This document shows positions 42,965-52,322 of a stretch of DNA of 64,000 bases, piece by piece. The notes beneath the pieces are model-generated. The model had not been told where the DNA came from. It saw only the letters and a program-made list of their open reading frames with translations, and ran no database searches. This DNA comes from Anabaena subtropica FACHB-260 (GTDB taxonomy: Bacteria; Cyanobacteriota; Cyanobacteriia; Cyanobacteriales; Nostocaceae): the NCBI RefSeq assembly GCF_014697105.1, contig NZ_JACJRF010000004.1, positions 162,853 through 226,852 on the forward strand. Reading direction: 5' to 3'. Within the stretch, counting starts at the first letter, position 1; every line of letters starts with the position of its first letter. A program made the translations under genes and the position numbers.

Positions 42965-45274
42965 ATGACCAGTCAAGGACTGAGAGCCTCACCTGAAGGT
43001 ATTAGAGCTGCAAAAACAGCCTTAACCGACAAAACATTGACTCAACAAAAACTAGCAGCAGCGTTGGGGATAACACGTCAACCAGTATCTAAGTTTTTCG
43101 CGGGTGAGCCAGTATCTCGCAGTTGTTTTGTGCAAATTTGCCAACAACTAGGACTATCTTGGCAAAAAGTTGTCGGGTTATCGGAAGATATAGCGTGGGG
43201 GGATAAATTACAACCCAACGGAGTAGATATTGATCTGTTGGTGCGGGAAATGCGCCAAAAGCGTCAAGATAAAATTCAAGACCAGTGCAGTACTTTGCAA
43301 ATGTTAGATGTTGCACAGGCTATTCAATTAGTGGAAATTTATACTCCTGTCAGTGTTTTGGAAGAGATAAAAAGTCAACAATGGCGAGAAATTTCTGATC
43401 TAATGAAAGACTGTTGCTTTGAGTCTAGCTTTCAGGGGTTTGGACAAGGACAACATCAAAGAGCATTACCAGGGTTAGAAGCCATATCACGCTATTCAAA
43501 GTTGATGTTGTTGGGTAAACCTGGATCTGGTAAGACAACATTTTTACAGTACCTAGCAATTGAATGTAATTCTGGTAAATTGCTACCGAATCAAGTACCT
43601 ATTTTTATCAAGTTGAAAGAATTTGCTGAAGATACTCAAAATGAAAGTAAATTAAATCTCTTAAAATACATCATTAAAGACTGTTGTTGTGCAGGAATTG
43701 AAGAAGAATCAATTTTAGCAATACTGACTGGAGGTAAGGCTTTTATTCTATTTGATGGTTTAGATGAAGTGCCATTAAATAATGTCGATCAAGTTATCAG
43801 GGAAATTCGCCAACTTATACAAACATTTTACAAAAATCAAGTTGTTATTACGTGTCGAGTTGCTGCCCAAAAATATAGATTTCCCGGATTCAGTGAGGTT
43901 GAAATTGCAGATTTTCAAAAACAACAAGTAGAATTTTTTGTGAAAAAATGGTTTGTTGCGGTTGCTCATCTGTCGAGCAGCGAAGGAGAGGCTGCTTGTA
44001 ATTTATTTATCCAACAATTGGACTTACCGGATAATCAGCAAATTCGAGAATTGGCTACTACACCAATCTTTTTGCATCTCTTATGTCTAGTATTTAGAGT
44101 TAAGAGGAAATTCCCATACAAACCAGCGAATTTGTATGAGCAAGCATTGAACATTTTATTAGCTAGATGGGATGAAATTAGAGGTATTAAACGAGATGAA
44201 TTTTATACTAACCTAACTTTAGGGAATAAAAAAAAGTTACTCTCTCATCTTGCTTTTAATACTTTTCTACAAGGGCATTATTTTTTTGAGCAAGAAAAAA
44301 TCCAAGAATTGATATCTGAGTACTTGTCTAGACAATCAAATATAATTCAAGTGCAGCAAAATAGTACAGCACTGTTGAAAGGAATTGAAACTCAAGATGG
44401 TTTATTAGTAGAACAAGCAAGGGGAATTGATTCTTTTTCCCATTTGGCATTTCAAGAATATCTCACAGCAAAATATATTGTTGATACTTTTCAAGATGAT
44501 TTGTGGCAGTTATTAATAACCAATCTTGGTGACCATCGTTGGCATAAAATATTGCTATTAACCGTCAGTATGCTAGAAAAACCTGATGAGATGCTGCGGT
44601 TAATGAAAATTAAAATTGATGAGTTTGTCGCTGCTGAAAAAAAAATTCAAAGTTATCTAATTTGGCTGCATCAAAAAACTCGTGAAATTTCTCAGGTACA
44701 TAAAACAGCTAATGTTCGTGCTTTTTATATAGTTTGTAACTACAATTTTGCTCATAGTCCTAACTACGTTATGGAATGGGACTTCTTAGTTAATCTATCT
44801 TTTAATCCTGAATTAACTCTTGATCAGTTGCTTTTTACGAATTTGACCTGTGCTAGTGAGCTAGAACTTGCTTTTGAGCATAATATTAATGATGGTTATA
44901 CATTCAATCATGTACACGCTCTAAATATTAATTTTGATGAAGCTATTGACATAGTTGAGAATGCTGAATTTAGAGAAGATTTACGAAAACTAAAAAATAA
45001 ATTACCTAGTACGGAAAGTAGCATTGAAAAATTAAGACATTGGTGGCAATATCATGGAAAAATATGGAATTTACAATTGAGAGATATTCTAATTAAATAT
45101 CGTAATATTGGACATGATTGGCAATTTAATCAGCAAGAAAATAAATTATTGCAGCAATACTTTCAAGCTAATAAATTACTGATAGATTGCTTGAAGTATG
45201 CTGTAGATAGTAGAGTAAAACGAAAAATTGAGGATGAATTGTTTCTAGCGATAAATAAAATTAATCAGGAATAA
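42965..45274 (+). CDS. NACHT NTPase with N-terminal HTH (STAND family)
   Basis: The 769-aa protein has an N-terminal HTH-like region (about residues 12-72) with TLTQQKLAAALGITRQPVSK. A helical linker carries VEIYTPVSVLEEIKSQQWRE. The NACHT ATPase follows (about 178-340), with Walker A GKPGSGKT (184-191) and Walker B ILFDGLDEVP (261-270), where the second acidic residue is typical of NACHT. SFSHLAFQEYLTAKYI (about 495-510) marks the post-NACHT helical part. The last ~200 residues are an alpha-helical tail resembling cyanobacterial NACHT C-terminal domains (NCH type). Some bacterial NACHT proteins are anti-phage sensors, but members also act as regulators, and the effector is not obvious here. 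Confidence 0.88.
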   Translation: MTSQGLRASPEGIRAAKTALTDKTLTQQKLAAALGITRQPVSKFFAGEPVSRSCFVQICQQLGLSWQKVVGLSEDIAWGDKLQPNGVDIDLLVREMRQKRQDKIQDQCSTLQMLDVAQAIQLVEIYTPVSVLEEIKSQQWREISDLMKDCCFESSFQGFGQGQHQRALPGLEAISRYSKLMLLGKPGSGKTTFLQYLAIECNSGKLLPNQVPIFIKLKEFAEDTQNESKLNLLKYIIKDCCCAGIEEESILAILTGGKAFILFDGLDEVPLNNVDQVIREIRQLIQTFYKNQVVITCRVAAQKYRFPGFSEVEIADFQKQQVEFFVKKWFVAVAHLSSSEGEAACNLFIQQLDLPDNQQIRELATTPIFLHLLCLVFRVKRKFPYKPANLYEQALNILLARWDEIRGIKRDEFYTNLTLGNKKKLLSHLAFNTFLQGHYFFEQEKIQELISEYLSRQSNIIQVQQNSTALLKGIETQDGLLVEQARGIDSFSHLAFQEYLTAKYIVDTFQDDLWQLLITNLGDHRWHKILLLTVSMLEKPDEMLRLMKIKIDEFVAAEKKIQSYLIWLHQKTREISQVHKTANVRAFYIVCNYNFAHSPNYVMEWDFLVNLSFNPELTLDQLLFTNLTCASELELAFEHNINDGYTFNHVHALNINFDEAIDIVENAEFREDLRKLKNKLPSTESSIEKLRHWWQYHGKIWNLQLRDILIKYRNIGHDWQFNQQENKLLQQYFQANKLLIDCLKYAVDSRVKRKIEDELFLAINKINQE

Positions 45275-45448
45275 AAATAAAGAGTAATTCAAAAGCAAGG
45301 CGCTGATACTTTTTTGATAAATTGCAAATTATAGTCTATGGTCTACCGAAAGAAATAAATTGCATATATTCATACCATAGCCAGAGAAAATAGATTGATA
45401 AAGTTAGTTAAATTACTGTTAATGCAATTAGTAGTTAATAGTTAGGTT

Positions 45449-45904
45449 ATGGCTAACAATCCATTAGGTGGAATTATTCCTCAACAACCACCCATTCAAT
45501 CACAGTCAGATGTTCATGCACTCAAGTCTCGTTTAGAGTGGGGCGAACCAGCTTTTACCATACTGGATGTACGCGATCGCCCTACCTATAATGATGGTCA
45601 TATCATGGGTGCGATGGCAATGCCAATCGATGACTTAGTAGATAGAGCCGCATCATCGTTAGAAAAAAGCCGGGATATTTATATTTACGGTACAAATGAT
45701 GAACAAACTGCCCAAGCAGTAAATCTCCTGCGTTCGGCTGGCTTTGAACACGTCTCTGAACTCAAGGGTGGTTTAGCTGCATGGAAAGCGATCGGCGGCC
45801 CAACAGAAGGAATTGTAGAATCCAGAACTCCCGCAGGCGCAGATGACTACAATGTTGTCTCTCGAATGCAAAATCATTTAGAGAATCAGAAGAAAGAAGT
45901 TTGA
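45449..45904 (+). CDS. Rhodanese-like domain protein, probably catalytically inactive
   Basis: The 151-aa protein has one rhodanese domain (about residues 20-120): FTILDVRDRPTYNDGHIMGA, then VSELKGGLAAWKAIGGPTEG. At the place of the catalytic Cys loop (after the beta strand IYIYG) the sequence is GTNDEQTA, so the active Cys is missing. It probably does not transfer sulfur but may bind partners or act as a regulatory fold. No operon partner. Start ATG at 45449 follows a weak GTTA sequence. Confidence 0.85.
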   Translation: MANNPLGGIIPQQPPIQSQSDVHALKSRLEWGEPAFTILDVRDRPTYNDGHIMGAMAMPIDDLVDRAASSLEKSRDIYIYGTNDEQTAQAVNLLRSAGFEHVSELKGGLAAWKAIGGPTEGIVESRTPAGADDYNVVSRMQNHLENQKKEV

Positions 45905-45994
45905 TAGTCATTGGTCATTAGTCATTGGTCATGGTCATTAGTTCTAGCTTTGGACTATTGACTATTGACTATTGACTGTGAAATATTGACTAAA
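45905..45994. repeat. Heptamer tandem repeats between convergent genes
   Basis: TCATTGG/TCATTAG and TGACTAT units fill the space between the rhodanese-like gene and RNase D. Confidence 0.7.
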
Positions 45995-46648
45995 TTAATG
46001 TTCAAATAAATCTTTGAATTGTAATAAATCCAAAGAGACAATTGTGGGTAGAACTTGAAAACATTCTTGAGCTAGTTCCCAACGTTCTTCGCGTTTGAGC
46101 ATTTCAACTAACTTTTGTTGAGCGCTAAGTAAATAGCGGACATCATTGGCGGCGTAACTGAGTTGAGCTTCAGTTAAATTAGCAGCATTACCCCAATCGG
46201 AACTTTGAGAACTCTTATCTAGTTCTACTTGTTCTAACTCATGCACTAAGTCCTTGAGTCCGTGACGATTGGTGTAAGTCCGGGCTAACTTACTAGCAAT
46301 TTTAGTGCAGAAAATTGGTTGGACATGAATACCCAAATGGTGACGCAAAGTAGCAACATCAAAACGGGCGAAGTGAAAAACCTTCAGGACATTTGTTGCT
46401 TCTAGCAGTTTTTTAAGATTGGGGGCTTGGGTTTGTCCTTTGGCTATGCGAATTGCAGTGACTTTACCTTCTGGATTGCATAGCTGAATTAGACAGAGGC
46501 GATCGCGCTGTGGTAGTAATCCCATAGTTTCTGTATCGACAGCGATAGCGTTTTGCCCACCGGAGGTGATCGCCTCGGATTGTAAATATTCGGCAAGAAC
46601 CGCGTCACTAAGATCGCGATCGCCTACCTGAAAGTCTTGTATTGTCAT
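45995..46648 (-). CDS. rnd: Ribonuclease D-like 3'-5' exonuclease
   Basis: The 217-aa protein is a single DEDDy exonuclease domain: IAVDTETMGLLPQRDRLCLI (ExoI, D and E), KVFHFARFDVATLRHHLG (ExoII) and SYAANDVRYLLSAQQKL (ExoIII, with Tyr). RNase D trims tRNA and other structured RNA 3' ends. No HRDC domain follows, so it is the short cyanobacterial form rather than full-length RNase D. Target RNAs cannot be told from sequence. Confidence 0.9.
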   Translation of the reverse strand: MTIQDFQVGDRDLSDAVLAEYLQSEAITSGGQNAIAVDTETMGLLPQRDRLCLIQLCNPEGKVTAIRIAKGQTQAPNLKKLLEATNVLKVFHFARFDVATLRHHLGIHVQPIFCTKIASKLARTYTNRHGLKDLVHELEQVELDKSSQSSDWGNAANLTEAQLSYAANDVRYLLSAQQKLVEMLKREERWELAQECFQVLPTIVSLDLLQFKDLFEH

Positions 46649-46730
46649 GGGTCACTCAATAATATATGTAGTCTCTGCCGACGAATCACCGACACTACAA
46701 TATTATTGTCTAAAAAACAGACAATTCCAT

Positions 46731-47279
46731 CTATCTAGTACGCAAGAAAATTTGTGTCAGGTAGACTTCCCCTTGGCCATTAGTAGCAACGCCAATACCA
46801 GTTAAGTTGTAATTGCCTTTGATATTGTTTAAATGACCAGGGCTATCTATCCAACCAATCACAGCTTGGTTAGCTGGGTCATCATATCCCCGATTAAAAG
46901 CAAGATTTTCCGCAGCACTGTTGTAGCGAAGAGGAATAGCATTAACTCGTTGCTCAAATCCTTGATGGCTAAACGGAACTCTACCTCTAGCCATGTTTTG
47001 ACTGTGAACTCTTGCTTGTTGAGTTATCCTAGCGTTTAAGGTCAACTTTGGTAGTCTTCTAGCCACCCGATACCGATTAATTTGCTCAAATACTGATTTT
47101 TCTAAAGCAGTAGTTTGAAAGGTTGTATTATTTGTAGCAACCTGATGAGAAAAAATCGACAATGGTGAATTACCAGTAGTGCTTTTTGTAGAAGTGTGAC
47201 CTGGTATAAGAGGAGCCATTAATCCTCCGGCAAGGACAAGCATACTTAAAGCGATGCCAAAAGCAGGTTGTCGGGACAT
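46731..47279 (-). CDS. Secreted CAP-domain protein
   Basis: The 182-aa protein has an N-terminal signal or anchor helix (about residues 7-27). A CAP/SCP domain (about 58-182) follows, with VFEQINRYRVARRLPKLTLN, VHSQNMARGRVPFSHQGFEQ, YNSAAENLAFNRGYDDPANQ and WIDSPGHLNNIKGNYNLTGI. CAP domains occur in secreted proteins across bacteria and eukaryotes; the bacterial ones are of uncertain function and possibly bind lipids or act on cell-wall material. It is a paralog of the CAP gene directly upstream. Confidence 0.9.
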   Translation of the reverse strand: MSRQPAFGIALSMLVLAGGLMAPLIPGHTSTKSTTGNSPLSIFSHQVATNNTTFQTTALEKSVFEQINRYRVARRLPKLTLNARITQQARVHSQNMARGRVPFSHQGFEQRVNAIPLRYNSAAENLAFNRGYDDPANQAVIGWIDSPGHLNNIKGNYNLTGIGVATNGQGEVYLTQIFLRTR

Positions 47280-47474
47280 GAAGAATTACTTTGTGTACAT
47301 ACTTATAAGACCTATACTCTAACTTCTAGTTTCTAAGTTATATAACAGGATACTTTTAGAGTTTAATTATCATCGTAATTTTGGCAAATTAGTAAAACTA
47401 CATAGGTGGTTAACAATCTAGGGATTTTGTTTGTTATTTCTAACATAAAAAACTATATTTTCGGCAAATTTTTC

Positions 47475-47519
47475 TAAAAAAATGTAGTATTCATAATATT
47501 TGGTAATGAATACTACATT
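47475..47519 (-). terminator. Rho-independent terminator after the repeat-bearing CAP gene
   Basis: AATGTAGTATTCAT (47481-47494) is a perfect 14-bp inverse of ATGAATACTACATT (47506-47519) around an 11-nt loop. Read on the minus strand the stem is followed by T residues, 41 bp after the CAP gene stop at 47561. Confidence 0.8.
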
Positions 47520-47560
47520 AGTGATTCAAGCATATGTAGAGACATTGTGTTGTAACATCT

Positions 47561-48361
47561 CTAAGAAAGAATGAAAATCTGAGTGAGGTAGACTACCCCT
47601 TGGGCGTTGACTGCAACACCAATCCCAGTCTCGTTGAAATTGCCTTTAATATTGGCTAGGTGTCCTGAGCTTTGGAGCCAACTTTGCACCGCGCGTGTCG
47701 CAGAGTCTCTATCTTGGTTGTAAGCAACGTTTTCACTTGCAGATTTGTAAGGCATATTCAACGCTTTTGTGCGCTGATCAAATCCCTGATGGCTAAAGGG
47801 AACTTTACCACTAGCCATGTTTTGGCTGTGAATCCTAGCTTGCTCGTCAATACTAGCGTTCCGGGTTAGTGGTTTTAAGTTTTGAGACTGTCTGTATTGA
47901 TTAATCTGCTGAAAAACTGACTGTTCTATAGAAGCTGTGTTGCCATTACTTTGCCCACCTGATGGACTTTGAGGGTTGTTTTGCCCAGTTGGGGGATTTT
48001 GAGGGTTGTTTTGCCCAGTTGAGGGACTTTGAGGATTGTTTTGCCCAGTTGAGGGATTTTGAGGGTTGTTTTGCCCAGTTGAGGGATTTTGAGGGTTGTT
48101 TTGCCCAGTTGAGGGATTTTGAGGGTTATTTTGCCCAGTTGAGGGATTATATGGTCTTTGAGGATAAGATTGTCTGGGAACTTGGATAGGACGACGATTG
48201 TATCGTCTGGGAAAACTATATTGCGCGAGAAGATTATCGCTGGAGATGAATGAAGACTTGGGCGCAGGAGCCTGATTTTGTAGAGAAACTGCACTCGCTC
48301 CACTGGTGAGAGCGAAAGTTCCTAACGCAACAGCGTAAATTGTTGTTTTAAGCATTTTCAA
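47561..48361 (-). CDS. Secreted CAP-domain protein with decapeptide repeats
   Basis: The 266-aa protein has a signal peptide (cleaved near GASAV) and a CAP domain (about residues 145-266) with VFQQINQYRQSQNLKPLTRN, SQNMASGKVPFSHQGFDQR, SASENVAYN and WLQSSGHLANIKGNFNETGI. Between lies an Asn/Pro/Gln-rich linker (about 72-140) of seven decapeptide units of the type NPSTGQNNPQ. At DNA level the 30-bp unit is almost identical from copy to copy (47942-48148). The repeats probably form an extended, flexible stalk. The adjacent CAP gene has no such linker. Confidence 0.9.
   Translation of the reverse strand: MKMLKTTIYAVALGTFALTSGASAVSLQNQAPAPKSSFISSDNLLAQYSFPRRYNRRPIQVPRQSYPQRPYNPSTGQNNPQNPSTGQNNPQNPSTGQNNPQNPSTGQNNPQSPSTGQNNPQNPPTGQNNPQSPSGGQSNGNTASIEQSVFQQINQYRQSQNLKPLTRNASIDEQARIHSQNMASGKVPFSHQGFDQRTKALNMPYKSASENVAYNQDRDSATRAVQSWLQSSGHLANIKGNFNETGIGVAVNAQGVVYLTQIFILS
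47942..48148 (-). repeat. Seven 30-bp tandem repeats in the CAP gene
   Basis: Units translate as NPSTGQNNPQ with minor changes (SPSTGQNNPQ, NPPTGQNNPQ). High DNA identity suggests recent copy-number change by slippage or unequal crossing-over, as for a stalk of variable length. Confidence 0.85.
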
Positions 48362-48514
48362 GGCCAGACTAGTTGCTGAAAGTAAACTTCCAGTTCATCT
48401 AAACAAACCGCCTTAAATTGAACAAATTTGCTGTGGCTTTGTATATCTTTGGTTCTACCCCTATCCCTTTGAATATTCTCTGATAACTTTTAAATCCATA
48501 GATTTTCATGAATG

Positions 48515-48541
48515 AGAGGGCGATCGCTCGAATCGCCCTCT
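48515..48541 (-). terminator. Terminator-like hairpin after trpB
   Basis: AGAGGGCGAT (48515-48524) pairs with ATCGCCCTCT (48532-48541) around a 7-nt loop, overlapping a HIP1 site. It lies about 100 bp after the trpB stop on the minus strand. No strong T run follows, so the call is tentative. Confidence 0.45.
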
Positions 48542-48641
48542 ACCATTAGTCTGGTTTTTCGCTAAATTTTCCAGAAAATCGCCTGAAAACTGCCCGCGTA
48601 AATCTATTACTCTTCAGCAAAATATCTGTCTTTAGATAGAT

Positions 48642-49883
48642 TTATTGTGGAATTAAAAACTTAGCTACAGTTTGCACATCCTTGTCACCACGTCCAGAGC
48701 AGTTAATAACAATGCGGGGACTACCGTCAAGTTGGGGACAGAGGGTTTCGAGGTAGGCGATCGCATGGGCTGTTTCTAGCGCGGGAATAATTCCTTCCAA
48801 CCGAGACAATCTCTGGAATGCTGCCAACGCTTCCTCATCAGTCACACTATAATATTCAGCCCGATTAACATCTTTCAAGTAGCTATGTTCTGGTCCCACG
48901 CCAGGGTAATCTAACCCTGCACTAATCGAGTGTGCCTCAATTACCTGTCCATCCTCATCTTGCAGTAGATAGCTCATAGCTCCATGCAATACACCAACCC
49001 GTCCTTTTGTCAAGGTAGCGGCGTGTTTTTCTGTATTCACACCTTCTCCGGCTGCTTCTACCCCAATTAACCTAATAGATGGCTCATTGACAAACTCATA
49101 AAATAATCCCATCGCGTTGGAACCACCACCCACACAAGCCAACAGAATATCGGGTAAACCACCCCATTTTTCCAAAGCCTGAGTGCGAGTTTCTTGTCCA
49201 ATTACCGCATGGAAATCTCGTACCATCATGGGGTAAGGATGAGGTCCCGCTACCGAACCCAAAATATAATGTGTGGTTTCTACATTCGTCACCCAATCCC
49301 GAATTGCCTCAGATGTAGCATCCTTGAGTGTTCCTGTTCCAGCCGCTACCGGACGAACTTCAGCCCCCATCAACCGCATTCTAAACACATTCAAGGCTTG
49401 GCGTTCCATATCGTGAACGCCCATATAAATCACGCATTCCAGCCCAAAGCGAGCGCAAACTGTAGCTGTTGCCACACCATGCTGTCCAGCGCCAGTTTCA
49501 GCGATAATGCGCTGTTTACCCATGCGCTTGGCTAACAATACCTGACCAAGAGCGTTATTAATTTTGTGAGCACCTGTATGATTTAAGTCTTCTCGTTTTA
49601 AGTAAATTTGCGCCCCTGTGCCATCTGGTCGAGCATAATTAGCTGTCAAGCGTTCAGCAAAATATAATGGTGTCGCACGCCCTACGTAATCTCGCAGCAG
49701 TTGTTGTAGTTCGGCTTGAAAATTTGGTTCATTACGGTATTGCTGATAAGCTGATTCTAATTCAGCCAAAGCCGGCATCAAGGTTTCCGGCACATACTTA
49801 CCGCCAAAGCGTCCAAAGCGTCCTTGGGTATCGGGAACCTGAGAAGTTGCGGGAAAATTTGGAGAAAGGGGAGTTGTAGTCAC
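48642..49883 (-). CDS. trpB: Tryptophan synthase beta chain
   Basis: The 413-aa PLP enzyme joins indole and serine to form tryptophan. It has the PLP Lys segment [20 protein letters not shown], the catalytic-loop [20 protein letters not shown], and the phosphate clamp [16 protein letters not shown]. The C-terminal [15 protein letters not shown] completes it. The first ~25 residues before [20 protein letters not shown] are a normal extension. It stands alone, distant from trpC, as usual in cyanobacteria. Confidence 0.96.
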   Translation of the reverse strand: MTTTPLSPNFPATSQVPDTQGRFGRFGGKYVPETLMPALAELESAYQQYRNEPNFQAELQQLLRDYVGRATPLYFAERLTANYARPDGTGAQIYLKREDLNHTGAHKINNALGQVLLAKRMGKQRIIAETGAGQHGVATATVCARFGLECVIYMGVHDMERQALNVFRMRLMGAEVRPVAAGTGTLKDATSEAIRDWVTNVETTHYILGSVAGPHPYPMMVRDFHAVIGQETRTQALEKWGGLPDILLACVGGGSNAMGLFYEFVNEPSIRLIGVEAAGEGVNTEKHAATLTKGRVGVLHGAMSYLLQDEDGQVIEAHSISAGLDYPGVGPEHSYLKDVNRAEYYSVTDEEALAAFQRLSRLEGIIPALETAHAIAYLETLCPQLDGSPRIVINCSGRGDKDVQTVAKFLIPQ

Positions 49884-50001
49884 GGAATGATTTTTGATGA
49901 TGGGATAGACTTAATTATTATAGGAAAGTCTGAAGCACATAGGATACGATGTCTTAACTGACAAAATGCCTTAATTTTAATTTTTCTAAAACAGAGATTT
50001 T

Positions 50002-50349
50002 ATGTCTTCTTCCAATTCCAAATCTTCTGACAAGCACTTTGTCTACCGCGAATTTGGCAACGGTATCTCCCCAGCCACAGAAAGACCGACACCAGAATTA
50101 CCACCACAACAACAAAACGTCAGAGTACAGGCTACCCGCGCCGGACGCAAAGGTAAAACTGTCACCGTGATTACTGGGTTTCAAACTAAACCAGAAATAT
50201 TGGCAGATTTAGTCAAACAGTTAAAAACTCAGTGCGGTACAGGTGGCACAGTTAAAGATAATGAGATTGAAATTCAAGGCGAACACAAACAAAAAATTTT
50301 AGACATTTTGATTAAGCTAGGCTACAAAGCCAAAATTAGTGGCGGTTAA
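50002..50349 (+). CDS. SUI1-family translation initiation factor-like protein
   Basis: The 115-aa protein contains a SUI1 domain in its C-terminal half (about residues 45-112): GKTVTVITGFQTKPEILADL and KTQCGTGGTVKDNEIEIQGE. The related E. coli YciH resembles eIF1 and affects start selection. The N-terminal 40 residues are polar and unstructured. It is followed at 16 bp by a YqaE-like small membrane peptide gene, possibly co-transcribed. Confidence 0.9.
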   Translation: MSSSNSKSSDKHFVYREFGNGISPATERPTPELPPQQQNVRVQATRAGRKGKTVTVITGFQTKPEILADLVKQLKTQCGTGGTVKDNEIEIQGEHKQKILDILIKLGYKAKISGG

Positions 50350-50365
50350 TTAAAAGGAGACAGAA

Positions 50366-50524
50366 ATGGATTTAATTCGGATTTTATGTGCGATTTTCTT
50401 ACCACCTTTGGGAGTATTTTTACAAGTCGGTATAGGTAAGGATTTTTGGATTAATATACTTTTGACGTTTTTAGGTTATATTCCTGGAATTGTTCATGCA
50501 GTGTGGGTAATTGCGAGAAAATAA
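50366..50524 (+). CDS. YqaE/Pmp3-family small membrane protein
   Basis: The 52-aa peptide reads MDLIRILCAIFLPPLGVFLQ then VGIGKDFWINILLTFLGYIP and GIVHAVWVIARK. It has two membrane helices and the hallmark FLPPLGVFL and GYIPGIVHA segments of the UPF0057 (Pmp3/YqaE) family, which is linked to membrane potential or stress. AAAGGAGA lies 6 bases upstream. It follows the SUI1 gene by 16 bp. Confidence 0.93.
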   Translation: MDLIRILCAIFLPPLGVFLQVGIGKDFWINILLTFLGYIPGIVHAVWVIARK

Positions 50525-50633
50525 TTCATAATTTGTAATTAAAGGCTCTTTTATCTAGAGATTCAATTACAGATGTATTTGGCTTTCTGTAGGCTATGAA
50601 AAAGCCCGAACTAATCAAAAATTAAATTCAGAT

Positions 50634-50676
50634 AAAAAGCCCCACTCAAATTAAAATTTGAGTGGGGCTTTATTTT
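50634..50676. terminator. Bidirectional rho-independent terminator
   Basis: AAGCCCCACTCAAATT (50637-50652) is the inverse of AATTTGAGTGGGGCTT (50655-50670), with A and T runs outside. It ends the SUI1/YqaE transcript (plus) and the fasciclin transcript (minus). Confidence 0.85.
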
Positions 50677-50718
50677 TACCAAATTAATTTCTGTCTGGTA
50701 ATTTTGGCTATCAAAATC

Positions 50719-51471
50719 CTACAAGTCAGGAGGCAAGATTACTGTATCAATCGCATGGATTACGCCATTAGAGGCTTTGATATCTGCCTGTACTACCTTA
50801 GCATCGTTGACGCTGACACCTTGATTATCAACTTTGATATTAATTGCGCCACCCTCGGCACTTTTAACTTCACCAGATTTCAAATCAGTGGATAACACAC
50901 TACCAGGAACAACATGATAAGTAAGTACCTTGAGTAATACTTCTTTATTTGCTGGTTGCAACAATGCTTGTAAAGCATCTGGTGGTAATTTAGCAAACGC
51001 AGCATCAGTAGGTGCAAAAACTGTTAGGTTATCTTGTCCTTGTAAAGTTTCTGTTAATCCAGCTGCTTTTAATGCTTTGTTTAGCGTTGTGAAGGAGTTA
51101 TTTGATTCCACCAATGCTAATAAGTTTTGACCTTGAGTGTCGGTTGTTCCTGCTGCTGGTGGAGTTGTACCTGGTGTTTCAGTGGTGGGTTGTGTTGCTG
51201 GAGGAGTAGTCTGAGTGGGTGTGGTGCGACTACCACGGTTGTAAGGAGGCTCATTAAAAATACTTGGTCTAGTGTTCTGTGCTATCTGTTTTTTATTATT
51301 GGCATTTGCCTCTATACGTAGACTCTGATTATCGGGAGCTTGGTGGAAATTAGTAGGATTGGGATTTAATGCTTCTCTGGCTCCAGATGGTAAGGTAATG
51401 AAGAGGCTTACGCCTGCTAAACTCACTACACTTGCCAAATTTGTCAGGAGTTTGCTATGATTCACCCTCAT
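50719..51471 (-). CDS. Secreted fasciclin-domain protein
   Basis: The 250-aa exported protein has a signal peptide (residues 1-30 region, FITLPSGAREA). A Pro/Thr-rich linker (about 75-110) follows, then one fasciclin (FAS1) domain (about 112-250) with FTTLNKALKAAGLTETLQGQ, NLTVFAPTDAAFAKLPPDAL, VLTYHVVPGSV and NGVIHAIDTVILPPDL. FAS1 domains mediate adhesion in many organisms; a surface or periplasmic role is likely. It is convergent with the YqaE gene and shares its terminator. Confidence 0.9.
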   Translation of the reverse strand: MRVNHSKLLTNLASVVSLAGVSLFITLPSGAREALNPNPTNFHQAPDNQSLRIEANANNKKQIAQNTRPSIFNEPPYNRGSRTTPTQTTPPATQPTTETPGTTPPAAGTTDTQGQNLLALVESNNSFTTLNKALKAAGLTETLQGQDNLTVFAPTDAAFAKLPPDALQALLQPANKEVLLKVLTYHVVPGSVLSTDLKSGEVKSAEGGAINIKVDNQGVSVNDAKVVQADIKASNGVIHAIDTVILPPDL

Positions 51472-52322
51472 AATTTCTCTTTGTTTTGAATTTGAATTAG
51501 ATTACATAAAGATTTATAACATTTTACAACAAACAAAATCTAACCACAGAAGTAATATTTTTATTTAAAAATATGCGGGGTAAGTAGGTAAGATTCTATA
51601 ATTCTATAACTAAGTTATGTAGGACTGGTATTTGATTTTTGAAATACACATAGGTTAAGTTAGTCAATGCTAACCATATTCGGGTTTTTGAGAGTATTGC
51701 TCACCCACCATATACTTAGACATCAATTCTACTAGAATTTTTAAAAATTCCCTAAATAATATATATAGAAATCCAATTTTATTTCTGCATTTACTCGCTT
51801 AGGTAGGCAATGAACAATAAAAAACAAACCTCTTTGCAAGGTACACTCTACGGGTATTTCAAAAATAAAATAGGATGTTATGACTTGAATAAAATTTATT
51901 TGTCAATTTCTGAATAGACTATTCTGGGAAATTTTGGAATTGTCTAGAATTAATAAGAGGTTATTTATAAAGTAAAAATAAAATTAATTTAGGGTATGGT
52001 AGAACCATAGTTCTACAGCACTTCCCGGTGTTATGAGGTACAATAACAGCAATTAGTCAATCAGTTTTTTATTAGTTTAAAATTCTCCCAGCATTTGCAA
52101 TCACTTTAATATTTTACCTTGATTTTATGTGTGGTGACTCCATTAATCAATTGAAGAATTAAGATATCAGGAAAATGCAGATATAGTCAAAAATTCTTCC
52201 CAAAAATAGACTTTATTTTGCCAAGAAATCCGAGAATAAATTAATTATTTAATCAGAAAATTTACTAGAAGTGAAGTTACAATTAGAATGTTGATAAAAT
52301 ACTCAGTAATCAGGTATACATC
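51472..52322. other. 850-bp AT-rich intergenic region, no gene seen
   Basis: The divergent gap between the fasciclin and GST genes shows no ORF, no tRNA-like or strong palindrome structure by eye. It would carry both promoters. Confidence 0.5.

Noticed and set aside
42965..45274. A multi-gene defence island around the NACHT gene
   Set aside because: Neighbours are a response regulator, rhodanese-like, RNase D and CAP genes; no nuclease, toxin, cas or methylase partner was found.
47962..48303. Two further long frames in the CAP repeat region on either strand
   Set aside because: They are shadows that arise because the 30-bp repeat is open in several frames.
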